A stretch of 64,000 nucleotides of DNA from Terrisporobacter mayombei (GCF_020748465.1 NZ_JAHZMP010000002.1:372001-436000); one strand, 5' to 3'. Shown: positions 9,155-19,044, numbered from the stretch's first letter. Notes: generated from the sequence alone by a model not told the origin. Numbers and translations: made by a program.

Positions 9155-9775
9155 TTATATGTTTTTATAATAAAAAATAGCCACCTGAGTTCTATCTCTC
9201 AAGTTTAACTTTTGTAAAATATTACTAAGAGTATTTCTAACAGTACCTTCACTTAAAAAAAGAATATTAGCAATTTCCTTGTTACTAAGTCCTTCAGCTA
9301 TAAGAGTAATAACCTCCAGCTCTTTTTGGGTAATTCCAAATTTAGAGAAATCAGCAGAACTAGAATTATCAAGAAGAGAAGGGATTTTAGAAATAATATC
9401 ATCACCAAAAACATTTTGACCAGCGTTAACTGCCTTTAGTGATGGCACTATACACTCAAAGTTTTGTTTTATAATATAACCCTTAGCACCAATATTTAAA
9501 GCACTGATTATATATTCATTATCAGAAAAAGTAGTCAAAAATAATATTTTACCATTACTATCTTCTTTTAAAATAGTTTCGGCTGCTTCAAGTCCGGTTA
9601 AACCGTCCATACGAATATCCATAAGCAGGATATCTGGATTTAGCTTATGATAAAGCTCTATAGCCTCATTACCATTACATCCTGTACCCACTACTTCTAT
9701 ATCATTTTCAACTTCAAGTATGGTTTTTAGAGAAACACATACTAATTTATCATCATCGACGACTAATACACGCAT
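9155..9775 (-). CDS. NarL/LuxR-family response regulator (LnrK-like)
   Basis: 206 residues. The receiver domain has the acidic pair at D7-D9, phospho-acceptor D53 (LLMDIRMDGLTG) and a conserved Lys near 105. The C-terminal LuxR-type helix-turn-helix (about 143-205) includes ELEVITLIAEGLSNKEIA and GTVRNTLSNILQKL. It lies 14 nt downstream of the sensor kinase gene in one operon, divergent from an ABC exporter. By analogy with LnrJK-LnrLMN systems it should activate that exporter when the kinase senses a membrane-active compound. That pairing is inferred from layout. Confidence 0.88.
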   Translation of the reverse strand: MRVLVVDDDKLVCVSLKTILEVENDIEVVGTGCNGNEAIELYHKLNPDILLMDIRMDGLTGLEAAETILKEDSNGKILFLTTFSDNEYIISALNIGAKGYIIKQNFECIVPSLKAVNAGQNVFGDDIISKIPSLLDNSSSADFSKFGITQKELEVITLIAEGLSNKEIANILFLSEGTVRNTLSNILQKLNLRDRTQVAIFYYKNI

Positions 9776-9789
9776 ATTTTACATCCCTT

Positions 9790-10860
9790 CTAATCTAATT
9801 TTTTAGGAACAGAAATAAAAATCCTAAAACCATTGTCAGTACTTATATTTAAACTTCCATTTATGGAAGCAATCCTATCTTTTATATTTTTTATACCAAT
9901 TCCATTTTCACTATTATACTTAATGTTACTACCATTATCATGAATAACAAGCTGATATAGAGAAGGATGCTCACGAAGAAAAATAGAAACTTCCGTAGCA
10001 TTGGAGTGTTTTATAATATTAGATAAAGCCTCTTTTGTTATGGAAATAAAACTATATCTTATTTTCTTTATGGGATTTGACTCTAGATCATAATCAAGTT
10101 TTATGGAGCAAAACTTAAAATTATCAACTAATTGTTGAATTTCTACTTGAAGATCTACAGCATCTTCATGTAAATCATGAACACTACTTCTAATACTATC
10201 CATAGCCTCAGACAAAGTATCTTTTACAAGTCTAAGATTTAAATTAATATTTTCATCCTTATTAATAGCCAAAAGTGCTCCAATTTGAAGGATACATCTA
10301 GACAGCAAATGACCAACATTATCGTGAATATCCCTAGCAATTCTATTACGCTCTCCAAGTGTGGCTAAATTAACTTCATAATCTTGCTTTTCCAAAAGTT
10401 CTCTATTTTTGTTTTCAAACTTCATAGACAGCTCATTGGCACTATCGCTTATATAATAATAATTTTTCTTAATATGCTCATAAGATTTAGTACGATAATT
10501 TAGAATATAGCTAATAAAAGTATAAGCAAGGATTAAAAATATTGATGATGGACTTATTTCAAAACTATATATTAAAATAGGAAAAATTAAGAACAGCCAT
10601 AACCATTTTATTTTATATGAAATTAAGTCATAGCACATAAGTGGGATAAAAAATAAATAGTCTGAATTAAAAAAACATAAAATCAAGAAACACATAGAAA
10701 GTATAATTAAGACTTTTCCATTATCTCTATAACTAATAATTGAACTTAAAAACACACATATAAGTATGGGGACAATCAAATAAGTATTAGCCACATTATG
10801 TAAATAAATTGATAAACAAATAAATAAGATTATAACCTTATCAATTAATCTATTACTCAT
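9790..10860 (-). CDS. HisKA_3-type sensor histidine kinase (LnrJ-like)
   Basis: 356 residues. Residues 1-120 contain about five closely packed membrane helices with almost no extracellular loop, as in intramembrane-sensing kinases. The HisKA_3 motif GERNRIARDIHDNVGH puts the phospho-accepting His at 178. The HATPase_c part has the N-box KEALSNIIKHSN and the G-box NGIGIKNIKDRI. RBS GAGGTGAT precedes the ATG. It heads the two-gene operon and faces the ABC exporter across a 215-bp intergenic region, consistent with an antibiotic- or lipid-stress sensor. Confidence 0.88.
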   Translation of the reverse strand: MSNRLIDKVIILFICLSIYLHNVANTYLIVPILICVFLSSIISYRDNGKVLIILSMCFLILCFFNSDYLFFIPLMCYDLISYKIKWLWLFLIFPILIYSFEISPSSIFLILAYTFISYILNYRTKSYEHIKKNYYYISDSANELSMKFENKNRELLEKQDYEVNLATLGERNRIARDIHDNVGHLLSRCILQIGALLAINKDENINLNLRLVKDTLSEAMDSIRSSVHDLHEDAVDLQVEIQQLVDNFKFCSIKLDYDLESNPIKKIRYSFISITKEALSNIIKHSNATEVSIFLREHPSLYQLVIHDNGSNIKYNSENGIGIKNIKDRIASINGSLNISTDNGFRIFISVPKKLD

Positions 10861-11075
10861 GCATAATCACCTCAATTCACAATCTCTTAAAATGATTTTA
10901 TCATTAGATTCATATTGCAACAATAATATTATTACATTTGTCACAAGTGTTTTGGAGCCTAGTCACTTATTCATTACATTAAAATCTAATACAATAAAAG
11001 TATAAAAAGGTTAAAGGTGAAAATTTAACTAAGGCAAATCTGTTGCTTAAATAAGAGATTTATGGAGGAATAAAT

Positions 11076-12008
11076 ATGGTTATAAAAGTTAAAAACCTTG
11101 TTAAAAGATATGATGATTTACTGGCATTAGATCATTTAGATTTAGAAGTGAAAGAAGGAGAAGTCTTTGGTCTTTTAGGACCGAACGGTTCAGGAAAAAG
11201 TACAGCAATAAATTGTATATTATCTTTATTAGAATACGACAAAGGTGATATCGAAATTTATGGGAAAGCAATGAGCCCAGAAGCTTATGATATAAAAAGA
11301 AACATAGGAGTAATAATGCAAAATGTGGCTGTATTTGAAGAGTTAACAGTATATGAAAATATAGATTACTTCTGTGGTTTATATATTTCAGATAAAAATC
11401 TTAGAAAAAAATATGTGGAAGATGCCATAGAATTTGTTGGACTTGATGAATATAAAAAATTTTATCCTAAAAAATTAAGTGGGGGATTACTAAGAAGGTT
11501 AAATATAGCTTGTGGAGTAGCCCATAAGCCAAAACTAATAATTCTAGATGAGCCAACAGTAGCAGTAGATCCTCAAAGTAGAAATAATATTTTAGAAGGA
11601 ATACAAAAACTAAATAAAGAAGGAGCTACAATTGTATATACATCTCATTATATGGAAGAAGTAGAACAAATCTGTACAAATATTTCAATTATGGATAAAG
11701 GCAAAGTAATAGCAACAGGAACTAGTGAAGAATTAAAAGGGATGATAAACTGTGGAGAAACAATTACAGTTGAAACTTTTAAAATAGAAGAAGAAGTTAT
11801 AAAAGGACTAAGAAAACTACCTAATATAAATTATGTAAAATACAGAGACAATCACCTAGTAGTTAAATCAAGTAAAGGGAAAAATAATTTATCAATTGTA
11901 ATAGATTATCTAAGAAATAATAATGTGCAAATAGGTAAAATCTATTCAGAACCACCTACATTAAATGATGTTTTCTTAGAAATTACAGGAAAAGCATTAA
12001 GGGATTAA
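11076..12008 (+). CDS. ABC exporter ATP-binding protein (LnrL/DrrA-like)
   Basis: 310 residues. Walker A GPNGSGKST is near residue 35. The signature motif reads LSGGLLRR, with Leu replacing the usual Gln of LSGGQ. Walker B is LIILDEPT, and the H-loop is YTSHYMEE. Residues from about 215 form the C-terminal extension usual in drug-export ATPases. It is the first of three co-directional genes; the permease gene starts 13 nt later. Together they likely export or remove amphipathic antibiotics from the membrane under control of the divergent two-component system. Confidence 0.88.
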   Translation: MVIKVKNLVKRYDDLLALDHLDLEVKEGEVFGLLGPNGSGKSTAINCILSLLEYDKGDIEIYGKAMSPEAYDIKRNIGVIMQNVAVFEELTVYENIDYFCGLYISDKNLRKKYVEDAIEFVGLDEYKKFYPKKLSGGLLRRLNIACGVAHKPKLIILDEPTVAVDPQSRNNILEGIQKLNKEGATIVYTSHYMEEVEQICTNISIMDKGKVIATGTSEELKGMINCGETITVETFKIEEEVIKGLRKLPNINYVKYRDNHLVVKSSKGKNNLSIVIDYLRNNNVQIGKIYSEPPTLNDVFLEITGKALRD

Positions 12009-12021
12009 GGGGGGAGAAAAA

Positions 12022-13164
12022 TTGTTTTTTCATAATTATAAATATAGGCTTAAATGTATTATAAGAGATAAGAATATGATGTTCTGGACATTATTATTTC
12101 CCATATTATTAGCAACACTATTTAATCTATCTTTTTCAAATCTTTCAAGCGCTGAAAATTTTTCAGCAGTAAATATAGCTATTGTAAAGGATAAAGAACA
12201 GGATAATAAAGAATTTATAGATGTTATAAATTCAGTTTCAGTGGGAGAAAGTGATGATCCTTTATTTAATGTAAAATACACTTCAGAAGTTAAGGCAAAG
12301 GACTTATTAGACAATAATAAAATAGATGGATATTTATATTTAGATAAAGATATAGACATAGTAGTAAAAGATAGTGGAATAAACCAGACTATAATAAAAA
12401 GTTTTGTAGATGAATATAAACAAACAGAATCTACAATAAAAAGAATTATAAAAGAAAATCCAATGGTAATGCAAAGTATAGGCGTAGATAATTTATTCAA
12501 AAAAACAGACTATATTAAAGAAGTAGCAATAAGCAAAACCTCCATAAACGAAAGTATAAATTATTTTTACACACTTATTGCAATGGCTTGTTTATATGGT
12601 GGATTTTTAGGGCTTAAAGAAATATCTCAAATTCAAGCTAATCAATCTCCACAGGGGGCTAGAGTTAGTGTAGCTCCAACACATAAACTAAAAGTATTTA
12701 TGTCATCTATGGCAGCTGCAACAACAGTTCAATTGTTTGACATTGGAGTACTTATGGCATACATTTCTTTTGTATTAAAAGTAAGTTTATCAGATCAGAT
12801 AGGATATATATTATTAACATGTGTTATAGGAACTATTACGGGAGTATCTTTTGGAACATGTTTAGGAGTAGCTCTTAAAAAATCAGAGGGAGTCAAGATA
12901 GGTATATTAGTAGGAACAAGTATGACCATGTCATTTTTATCAGGTATGATGTACGATAAAATGAAATATATTATAAACTCAAAAATGCCTATATTAAGTT
13001 ATATTAATCCTGTAAATCTAATAGCAGATTCATTTTATTCACTATACTATTACGATACTACAACTAAGTATTTTATAAATATAGGATTACTTTGTATATT
13101 ATCAATAGTATTCAGTGGAATCACATATTTAGTTTTAAGGAGGCAAAAATATGCAAGTTTATAA
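12022..13164 (+). CDS. ABC-2 type exporter permease (first of two)
   Basis: 380 residues starting at a TTG just after GGGGGGAG. One N-terminal membrane helix (about 18-38) is followed by a roughly 140-residue extracytoplasmic domain and then five or six C-terminal helices, the standard ABC-2/DrrB/LnrM layout. The end overlaps the start of the next permease by 14 nt, which suggests translational coupling and a heteromeric permease. Substrate is unknown. Confidence 0.85.
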   Translation: MFFHNYKYRLKCIIRDKNMMFWTLLFPILLATLFNLSFSNLSSAENFSAVNIAIVKDKEQDNKEFIDVINSVSVGESDDPLFNVKYTSEVKAKDLLDNNKIDGYLYLDKDIDIVVKDSGINQTIIKSFVDEYKQTESTIKRIIKENPMVMQSIGVDNLFKKTDYIKEVAISKTSINESINYFYTLIAMACLYGGFLGLKEISQIQANQSPQGARVSVAPTHKLKVFMSSMAAATTVQLFDIGVLMAYISFVLKVSLSDQIGYILLTCVIGTITGVSFGTCLGVALKKSEGVKIGILVGTSMTMSFLSGMMYDKMKYIINSKMPILSYINPVNLIADSFYSLYYYDTTTKYFINIGLLCILSIVFSGITYLVLRRQKYASL

Positions 13165-14320
13165 AGCTTTTTTTAAAGTTATTCGTAGAAACTTAGGTCA
13201 ACTTTCAATATATATGGTAGTGTTTGTAGTATTTGCAATAGCACTTGGAAATTCTAATCAAAATCCAAAGGATATGAATTTTGAGGATACAAAAGTAAAT
13301 ATAGCATTTATAAATAAAGATGAAGATTCAAAAATAGTAGATGGATTAAAAGAATACCTTAGTGTAAATACAAATATTGTGGATATAGGAAAGACTAAAG
13401 AAGATTTACAAGATGCACTTTATTTTAGGGAAGTGGAGTATATAGTAACAATACCAAAAGGATTTACAGGAAAAATATTAAATAATAGTGAAAAAGTAAC
13501 TATTGAAAAAAATACAAGACCAAACTCAGCCAGTGAAGTTTATATAGACAATTTAATAAATAGATATTTAAATACTGCAAAAACATATACTCTAGCTTTA
13601 GGAAATATATCTCAGTCAGAACTTGTAAAGTATATAAGTGAGGATTTAGACTATAGCACAAATGTAGAAGTAAGCACTTACGAAAATGGATATGTGAGTA
13701 ATTCAGGATGTAAAAATTATTATAACTATCTGGCTTATTCCATGTTTGCAATATTAATACTTGGAGTAACAGCAGTTATGTTAACTTTTGAAAATAAGGA
13801 TTTAAAAATGAGAAATTTATCTTCCGCATTAACAATGAGAAGTCTGAACTTTCAACTGGTATTAGGCAATATTAGTTATGCAATAGTCGCATGGCTTATT
13901 ATGATATTAGCAAGTCTCATAATGTACAAAGGTTATATGTTTAGCATGAATGGAATTTTATTTTTAGTAAACTCATTTATATTTACTTTAGCAGCACTAA
14001 GTGTAGGTCTACTTATTTCTACCATAGTTAAAACTAGAAGTGCAATGTCAGCAGCAGCCAATGTGGTATCTTTGGGATTTAGTTTTATAAGTGGAGTATT
14101 TGTACCGCAGGAATACCTAGGAGAAACAGTAATTTCTATAGCAAAATTTAACCCTACCTACTGGTATATAAAAGCAAATGAAGAGATTTCGGTATTAGTT
14201 AATTTCACTAATACAAATGTAACTCCTATAATTTATAGTATGCTCATAGTGCTTGGATTTGCAGTAGCTATATTGGCAGTGACTCTTGTGATTATGAAAC
14301 AGAGAAGATTTAGTAGTTAA
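13151..14320 (+). CDS. ABC-2 type exporter permease (second of two)
   Basis: 389 residues with the same layout as the previous gene: an N-terminal helix at about 16-36, an extracytoplasmic domain to about residue 190, then helices near 197-215, 235-260, 270-295, 305-325 and 355-380. AAGGAGG lies inside the preceding gene and drives the overlapping ATG. A GGAGCC-type terminator closes the operon. It is the LnrN-like partner of the first permease; function is inferred from the five-gene layout. Confidence 0.85.
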   Translation: MQVYKAFFKVIRRNLGQLSIYMVVFVVFAIALGNSNQNPKDMNFEDTKVNIAFINKDEDSKIVDGLKEYLSVNTNIVDIGKTKEDLQDALYFREVEYIVTIPKGFTGKILNNSEKVTIEKNTRPNSASEVYIDNLINRYLNTAKTYTLALGNISQSELVKYISEDLDYSTNVEVSTYENGYVSNSGCKNYYNYLAYSMFAILILGVTAVMLTFENKDLKMRNLSSALTMRSLNFQLVLGNISYAIVAWLIMILASLIMYKGYMFSMNGILFLVNSFIFTLAALSVGLLISTIVKTRSAMSAAANVVSLGFSFISGVFVPQEYLGETVISIAKFNPTYWYIKANEEISVLVNFTNTNVTPIIYSMLIVLGFAVAILAVTLVIMKQRRFSS

Positions 14321-14345
14321 AATAATATATTTATTTAGATTAATT

Positions 14346-14367
14346 GGAGCCTGAATGGCTCCTTTTT
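14346..14367 (+). terminator. Terminator of the ABC exporter operon (GGAGCC family)
   Basis: GGAGCC (14346-14351), a 5-nt loop, GGCTCC (14357-14362), then five T. The same hairpin recurs at 20029 and 22483. Confidence 0.92.
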
Positions 14368-14542
14368 AAGTTAAAGATTATAAGTATATAGAAAGGAGTT
14401 TATGTAGAGATGTTTGCGAAGGAAATATCATCTGAAAATCATTTATAATAAATTTAAACATATAAACACATTATAGGGAAATTATACTATAATTATATTG
14501 AAGATTGTTAAAAATTACACATTATATTAGGGGGGTACCTAC

Positions 14543-15127
14543 ATGATTCTTATGATCGATAACTACGACTCATTTGTATATAACCTAGTTCAATATATAG
14601 GAGAATTAGGCGAAGAAATCGTAGTAAGAAGAAACAAAGAAATAACCTTAGAAGAAATAGAAGGTTTAAATCCAGAAATAATAGTTTTATCACCAGGACC
14701 ATGTTCACCTATAGAGGCAGGAATATGTATAGATGTGGTAAATCACTTTAAAGGAAAAAAGCCAATCCTTGGTATATGCTTAGGACATCAAACTATAGGA
14801 CATGTTTTTGGAGCAAAAGTAGTAAAAGCACTTGAGCCTGTACATGGAAAAGTTCATTCTATAAAACATAATAATAAAGGTGTATTTAAAGATTTAAACA
14901 ACCCACTAAATGTAACAAGATATCATTCTTTAGTAGTGGACAAAGAAAATTTACCACATGATTTAGAAATAACTGCTTTGACAAATGAAGGAGAGATAAT
15001 GGGTATTAGACATAAGAATTATCTTATAGAAGGAGTGCAATTTCATCCAGAGGCTATTTTGTCAGAACAAGGTCATGAAATACTTAGAAACTTTATAAAA
15101 GAAGCTAGAGAAAGGATATATGTGTAA
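14543..15127 (+). CDS. pabA: Aminodeoxychorismate synthase glutaminase subunit
   Basis: 194 residues of the class I glutamine amidotransferase family. The catalytic Cys lies in GICLGHQTIG and the His in VQFHPEA; the oxyanion motif is LSPGPCSP. It supplies ammonia from glutamine to PabB. TrpG-type proteins look the same, but the partner gene carries the PabB-specific Lys, so a folate role is favoured. RBS AGGGGGG precedes the ATG. Its end overlaps pabB by 8 nt. First gene of pabA-pabB-pabC-DAHP synthase. Confidence 0.9.
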   Translation: MILMIDNYDSFVYNLVQYIGELGEEIVVRRNKEITLEEIEGLNPEIIVLSPGPCSPIEAGICIDVVNHFKGKKPILGICLGHQTIGHVFGAKVVKALEPVHGKVHSIKHNNKGVFKDLNNPLNVTRYHSLVVDKENLPHDLEITALTNEGEIMGIRHKNYLIEGVQFHPEAILSEQGHEILRNFIKEARERIYV

Positions 15128-16478
15128 AATGATAAAAGAAATTAATACTAAACTAAGTGCTTTTGAGATATTTACCATAATTAAAGATGAAAAAGATAGT
15201 TTTATTTTAGATAGTGCTATGGATAAAAACAAATTAGGCAGATATTCTTTTATTAGTAGCAATCCATTCAAAACTTTAAAATATAAAAACAGTAAGGAAA
15301 ACCCACTTGATTTTTTACAAGATGAGTTAAATAGATATAAAGTAGAAAATAATACAGACCTTCCTTTTATAGGAGGCGCAGTAGGTTACTTGTCTTATGA
15401 TTTAGGAAATTACATAGAAAATCTACCAAGAAGTGCAAAAGACGATTTAAATGGTTATGATATGTACTTTGGTTTGTACGATCATGTAATAGTAGTTGAT
15501 CATTTAAAAGAAAAAACATATATAGCCACACCAGATTTAGATGTGAAAAAAGAAGAAAGTATAGTTTTAAATATTGAAAATAAAATTAATGAAGCTGAAA
15601 TAAATGGAGTAAATCCAATTTGCTATGAAGAAAAAGAGATACCTCCAACAAAACTTTCATCTAATTTTACGAAAAAAGAATTTGAAAATTCAGTTGAAAA
15701 AGTTAGACAATATATAAAAAATGGAGACATATATCAAGCAAACTTAACACAAAGATTTAGTGGGAAAACTACTTTATCTAGTTATGAATTATACAGAGAT
15801 TTGAGAAGAGTAAGTCCTGCACCTTTTGGAGCGTACTTAAACTTTGATGATCTTAATATTTTATCAAATTCTCCAGAGAGATTTATAAAGTGTATAGATA
15901 AAAAATTAGAAACAAGACCAATAAAAGGAACAAGACCTAGGGGGAAAAACAAAGAAGAAGATTTAAAACTTCAAGAAGAATTGAGAAATAGCGAAAAAGA
16001 TAGGGCAGAGCTACTTATGATAGTAGATCTAGAAAGAAATGACATAGGAAGAATATCAAAAATAGGAAGTGTAAAAGTACCAGAACTATTTGTAATAGAG
16101 CCATATGCCAATGTAAATCATTTAGTTGCAACAGTAGTTGGAGAGTTAGATGATGACAAAGATGCAGTAGATGCAATAAAAGCCACATTCCCAGGAGGAT
16201 CAATAACTGGAGCACCAAAAATTAGAGCAATGGAAATTATAGATGAGTTAGAGCCAACTCAAAGAAATGCATACACAGGTTCCATAGGTTATATTGGGTT
16301 TAATGGAGATATGGATTTAAATATAGCCATAAGAACTGTTGTAAAAAAAGAAGATGATGTGTATTTTCAAGTAGGTGGAGGTATGACATGGGGTTCCGAC
16401 CCAAGTGAAGAATATCAAGAAACACTTGATAAAGCAAAGTCTATAATGAAGGCTTTAAGAGGTTACTATGAAGAATAA
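15120..16478 (+). CDS. pabB: Aminodeoxychorismate synthase component I
   Basis: 452 residues of the chorismate-binding family. The motif RPIKGTRPRG carries Lys at about residue 269, which is the nucleophile of PabB enzymes; anthranilate synthases have PIAGT here. PGGSITGAPK is the second conserved block. The protein converts chorismate to 4-amino-4-deoxychorismate with PabA. The start is ambiguous: the ATG at 15120 sits three bases after AAAGGA, while an in-frame ATG at 15129 sits twelve bases after it. It overlaps both neighbours. Confidence 0.92.
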   Translation: MCKMIKEINTKLSAFEIFTIIKDEKDSFILDSAMDKNKLGRYSFISSNPFKTLKYKNSKENPLDFLQDELNRYKVENNTDLPFIGGAVGYLSYDLGNYIENLPRSAKDDLNGYDMYFGLYDHVIVVDHLKEKTYIATPDLDVKKEESIVLNIENKINEAEINGVNPICYEEKEIPPTKLSSNFTKKEFENSVEKVRQYIKNGDIYQANLTQRFSGKTTLSSYELYRDLRRVSPAPFGAYLNFDDLNILSNSPERFIKCIDKKLETRPIKGTRPRGKNKEEDLKLQEELRNSEKDRAELLMIVDLERNDIGRISKIGSVKVPELFVIEPYANVNHLVATVVGELDDDKDAVDAIKATFPGGSITGAPKIRAMEIIDELEPTQRNAYTGSIGYIGFNGDMDLNIAIRTVVKKEDDVYFQVGGGMTWGSDPSEEYQETLDKAKSIMKALRGYYEE

Positions 16479-17205
16479 TGTAAGTTTTAATAGTGAGCTA
16501 AGTAAGTTTGGTATTGGCTTATTTGAAACAATAAAAGTTGAAGAGGGTCCACTTGATCTAGATTTACATATGAATAGAATGTTTAAATCTATTGAATCAC
16601 TAAATATGAATATTAAATATCATAAGGAATTTTTAACACATGCTATTTTAAATTATATAGATGATAATAAAATAAAAAACAAAGCATTAAGAATAACTGT
16701 ATTTGATGAAGGTTATAATATTTCTACTAGACCTATAACTTATGATGAAGAAACTTATAACAAAGGATTTAAGCTAACAATATCCCCTATAAAAAGAGGC
16801 GATAGTATAATATACAAGCATAAAACTACAAATTACTATGAAAATATTTATACTAAAAAATACGCTAATGAAAATAATTTTGACGATGGATTATTTGTAA
16901 ATTATGAAAATATTATATTAGAATGTTCTATGAGTAATATATTTTTTATAAAAGAAGATAAAATTTATACTCCACATGATGAGTTACCCATTTTAAATGG
17001 TATAATGAAAAGAAAAATCTTAGATATTTGTAAAAAATTAAATATTGAAGTTATAGAAGGAGAAATAAAACTGGCAGACATTAAGAACTTTAATTTTGCA
17101 TTTATATCAAACAGTTTAATGAAAACTATGAAAATTTCACAAATTGATGAAATAGCTTATCCTTCAAATAATGAAGTATTTAAACAGATAATATCTTATA
17201 TATAA
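16468..17205 (+). CDS. pabC: Aminodeoxychorismate lyase
   Basis: 245 residues of the fold-type IV PLP family (branched-chain aminotransferase/ADC lyase fold). The Lys expected to bind PLP lies in [11 protein letters not shown], and [10 protein letters not shown] is the family's cofactor-phosphate loop. It releases pyruvate from aminodeoxychorismate to give 4-aminobenzoate for folate. The first 11 nt overlap the end of pabB, so translation is probably coupled. Position directly after pabAB supports pabC over D-amino-acid transaminase. Confidence 0.88.
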   Translation: MKNNVSFNSELSKFGIGLFETIKVEEGPLDLDLHMNRMFKSIESLNMNIKYHKEFLTHAILNYIDDNKIKNKALRITVFDEGYNISTRPITYDEETYNKGFKLTISPIKRGDSIIYKHKTTNYYENIYTKKYANENNFDDGLFVNYENIILECSMSNIFFIKEDKIYTPHDELPILNGIMKRKILDICKKLNIEVIEGEIKLADIKNFNFAFISNSLMKTMKISQIDEIAYPSNNEVFKQIISYI

Positions 17206-17243
17206 ATATATTTACTAAAGAAAAATTAAGGAGCTTAATATTC

Positions 17244-18023
17244 ATGAAAAAAACACTTTTCCATGAGGATGTAAATTTAGAAGTACTCTCATGTGATAAA
17301 ACAATAGTATTCAAAAAAGACAAAGTAATAATGGCAGGACCTTGTGCAATAGAAAGTTATGACCAACTTTTAAAGACTGCTAAATTTGTCAAATCACAAG
17401 GAGCTAATATACTTAGGGGTGGGGCTTTTAAGCCAAGAACGTCACCATCCTCATTTAAAGGATTAAAAGAAGAAGGTTTAGAAATTTTAAAAGCAGTAAA
17501 AGAAGAGACTAAATTAGCTGTAATCACAGAACTTATGGACGTCAGAGATTTGGAAAAACTTTATGCAGTAAGTGACATAATTCAAATAGGTTCAAGAAAT
17601 ATGCAAAACTTCAGCTTACTTACGGAAGTAGGAAAACAAGACAAGCCTGTTATGTTAAAAAGAGGAATCTCAGCAACTATAAGTGAATGGATTGGAGCAG
17701 CTGAGTATATTGCCTGTGAAGGCAATAAAAAGATTATAATGTGTGAAAGAGGTATAAGAACTTATAACGATTATACTAGAAACACACTTGATTTAGCTGC
17801 AGTTCCAATTATACAAAGGGAAACGGGTTTACCTGTTATAGTAGACCCAAGTCATGGAACGGGAGTTAGAGAACTTGTAAAACCAATGTCTCTTGCTGCA
17901 ATGGCCTGTGGAGCCGATGGTTTAATGATAGAAGTTCATCCAAATCCAAGTGAAGCATTGTCAGATGGAATGCAATCACTTCATTTTGATGAATTCGAGG
18001 ATTTAATGAATAGTTTGAAATAA
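17244..18023 (+). CDS. aroF: DAHP synthase (type I-beta, no ACT domain)
   Basis: 259 residues. [34 protein letters not shown] and DPSHGTG are the substrate- and metal-binding blocks of the short DAHP/KDO8P synthase family. It joins phosphoenolpyruvate and erythrose 4-phosphate in the first step of the shikimate pathway. No ACT or chorismate-mutase regulatory domain is attached, so feedback control is not evident from sequence. Being last in the pab operon, it feeds chorismate to the 4-aminobenzoate branch. RBS AAGGAG precedes the ATG. Gene naming (aroF/aroG) varies between species. Confidence 0.9.
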   Translation: MKKTLFHEDVNLEVLSCDKTIVFKKDKVIMAGPCAIESYDQLLKTAKFVKSQGANILRGGAFKPRTSPSSFKGLKEEGLEILKAVKEETKLAVITELMDVRDLEKLYAVSDIIQIGSRNMQNFSLLTEVGKQDKPVMLKRGISATISEWIGAAEYIACEGNKKIIMCERGIRTYNDYTRNTLDLAAVPIIQRETGLPVIVDPSHGTGVRELVKPMSLAAMACGADGLMIEVHPNPSEALSDGMQSLHFDEFEDLMNSLK

Positions 18024-18097
18024 TACGTGAAAGCTTAATAAACAAATAGAAAATTAAGTATTTTATAATTATTGTATCTATTTATTTCAAACTGTGC

Positions 18098-18151
18098 TAT
18101 AATATAATTATTGTAATAATACAAAATGGTAAAAAACCTCTGTAGAGGTTT
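18098..18151 (+). promoter_or_regulatory. Promoter and leader hairpin of the first cold-shock gene
   Basis: TATAAT (18098-18103) has an extended -10 TGC directly before it. An 8-bp stem with TGTA loop (18132-18151) sits just before the ribosome site GATAGGAG, suggesting temperature-sensitive translation. Confidence 0.65.
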
Positions 18152-18167
18152 TGATAGGAGAATTAAT

Positions 18168-18368
18168 ATGACTAACGGAATAGTTAAATGGTTTAATAGT
18201 GAAAAAGGTTTTGGATTTATAACAGTTGAAGGTGGAGAAGATGTATTCGCTCATTTCTCAGCTATACAAACTGATGGATACAAAACTTTAGAAGAAGGTC
18301 AAAAAGTAAGCTTTAATATAGTTAAAGGTGCTAGAGGTCCTCAAGCAGAAAACATAACTATATTATAA
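18168..18368 (+). CDS. Cold-shock protein (CspA/CspB family)
   Basis: 66 residues. RNP1 (KGFGFI) and RNP2 (VFAHF) motifs are intact, as is the start [10 protein letters not shown]. It binds single-stranded RNA and DNA as an RNA chaperone. The ATG at 18168 follows TAGGAG and gives the normal family length; an in-frame upstream start would give an odd N-terminus. It is nearly identical to the protein at 32737, differing at only a few positions. A short terminator follows. Confidence 0.95.
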   Translation: MTNGIVKWFNSEKGFGFITVEGGEDVFAHFSAIQTDGYKTLEEGQKVSFNIVKGARGPQAENITIL

Positions 18369-18402
18369 TAATATACATTGTTAATATACATTGTTTCGGG
18401 AA

Positions 18403-18430
18403 AAGATCCTTCATAGGGTCTTTTTTTTTA
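18403..18430 (+). terminator. Terminator of the first cold-shock gene
   Basis: An 8-bp stem with one G-T pair (AAGATCCT / AGGGTCTT) is followed by eight or more T. Confidence 0.9.
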
Positions 18431-18487
18431 AACACTTTGTAGGTTAGCTGGAAATGTAAATAAAAAATAAGATGGGAGAGAATGAAT

Positions 18488-18991
18488 ATGTATAAAATTG
18501 GAGAATTTATTGTTTATGGAAATGATGGTGTTTGTAGGGTAGATGATATAAGTGAGTTAAGCATTGGTGGGAGTAGTAAAGGAAAAACTTATTATACCCT
18601 AAAACCAATGCATGAAAATGGAACAGTATTTGCGCCTATTGATACTACTGTATTTATGAGACCAATTGTATCATATGAAGAAGTTCATAAATTAATTGAG
18701 CAAATTCCATCAATAAAAGAAATTGACCATGATAAAAAAAGTGTAAGAGAATTGCAAGAGTATTATAAAAAATTATTAAAGAATCATGATTGTATGGATT
18801 TATTGACTGTAATGATAACTCTTAAAGATAAGAAAAACGCTGCAGCTACTAATGGAAAAAAACTTAGTCAAATGGATGATAAGTTTATGAGAACTGCTAA
18901 AAATTTAATTGAAGGTGAGTTTTCAATTGCATTAGGAATAGAAAAAGATGATGTAGAGTTGTATATTGATGATAGCTTAGAAAAAATGTAA
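18488..18991 (+). CDS. CarD/CdnL-type transcriptional regulator
   Basis: 167 residues from the ATG at 18488, nine bases after GGGAG; a second ATG at 18482 is only three bases from it. The N-terminal half (YKIGEFIVYGNDGVCRVDDI and the following strands) is a CarD/TRCF RNA-polymerase-interacting domain. The C-terminal half is helical, as in CdnL proteins that bind DNA next to the -10 element. Such proteins stabilise the open complex at rRNA and other promoters. Single gene with its own terminator. Confidence 0.85.
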   Translation: MYKIGEFIVYGNDGVCRVDDISELSIGGSSKGKTYYTLKPMHENGTVFAPIDTTVFMRPIVSYEEVHKLIEQIPSIKEIDHDKKSVRELQEYYKKLLKNHDCMDLLTVMITLKDKKNAAATNGKKLSQMDDKFMRTAKNLIEGEFSIALGIEKDDVELYIDDSLEKM

Positions 18992-19044
18992 TATGGGTAA
19001 GTTATTAATATTTATAAATAATCTTAATTTATATTAAATCAAAG

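Noticed and set aside
12036-12500. Long minus-strand frames inside plus-strand genes (also at 9790 region, 50089, 62939)
   Set aside because: They lie opposite well-supported genes, lack ribosome sites and show no domain; they are shadows of AT-rich coding DNA.
14400-14454. Ribosome site followed by ATG-TAG and a 12-codon frame before pabA as a leader peptide
   Set aside because: The minimal ATG-TAG and the 12-codon frame have no terminator or anti-terminator around them; no attenuation layout is visible.
14543-16478. Anthranilate synthase (trpG/trpE)
   Set aside because: PabB carries PIKGT with the PabB nucleophilic Lys, a pabC gene follows, and no other trp gene is present.
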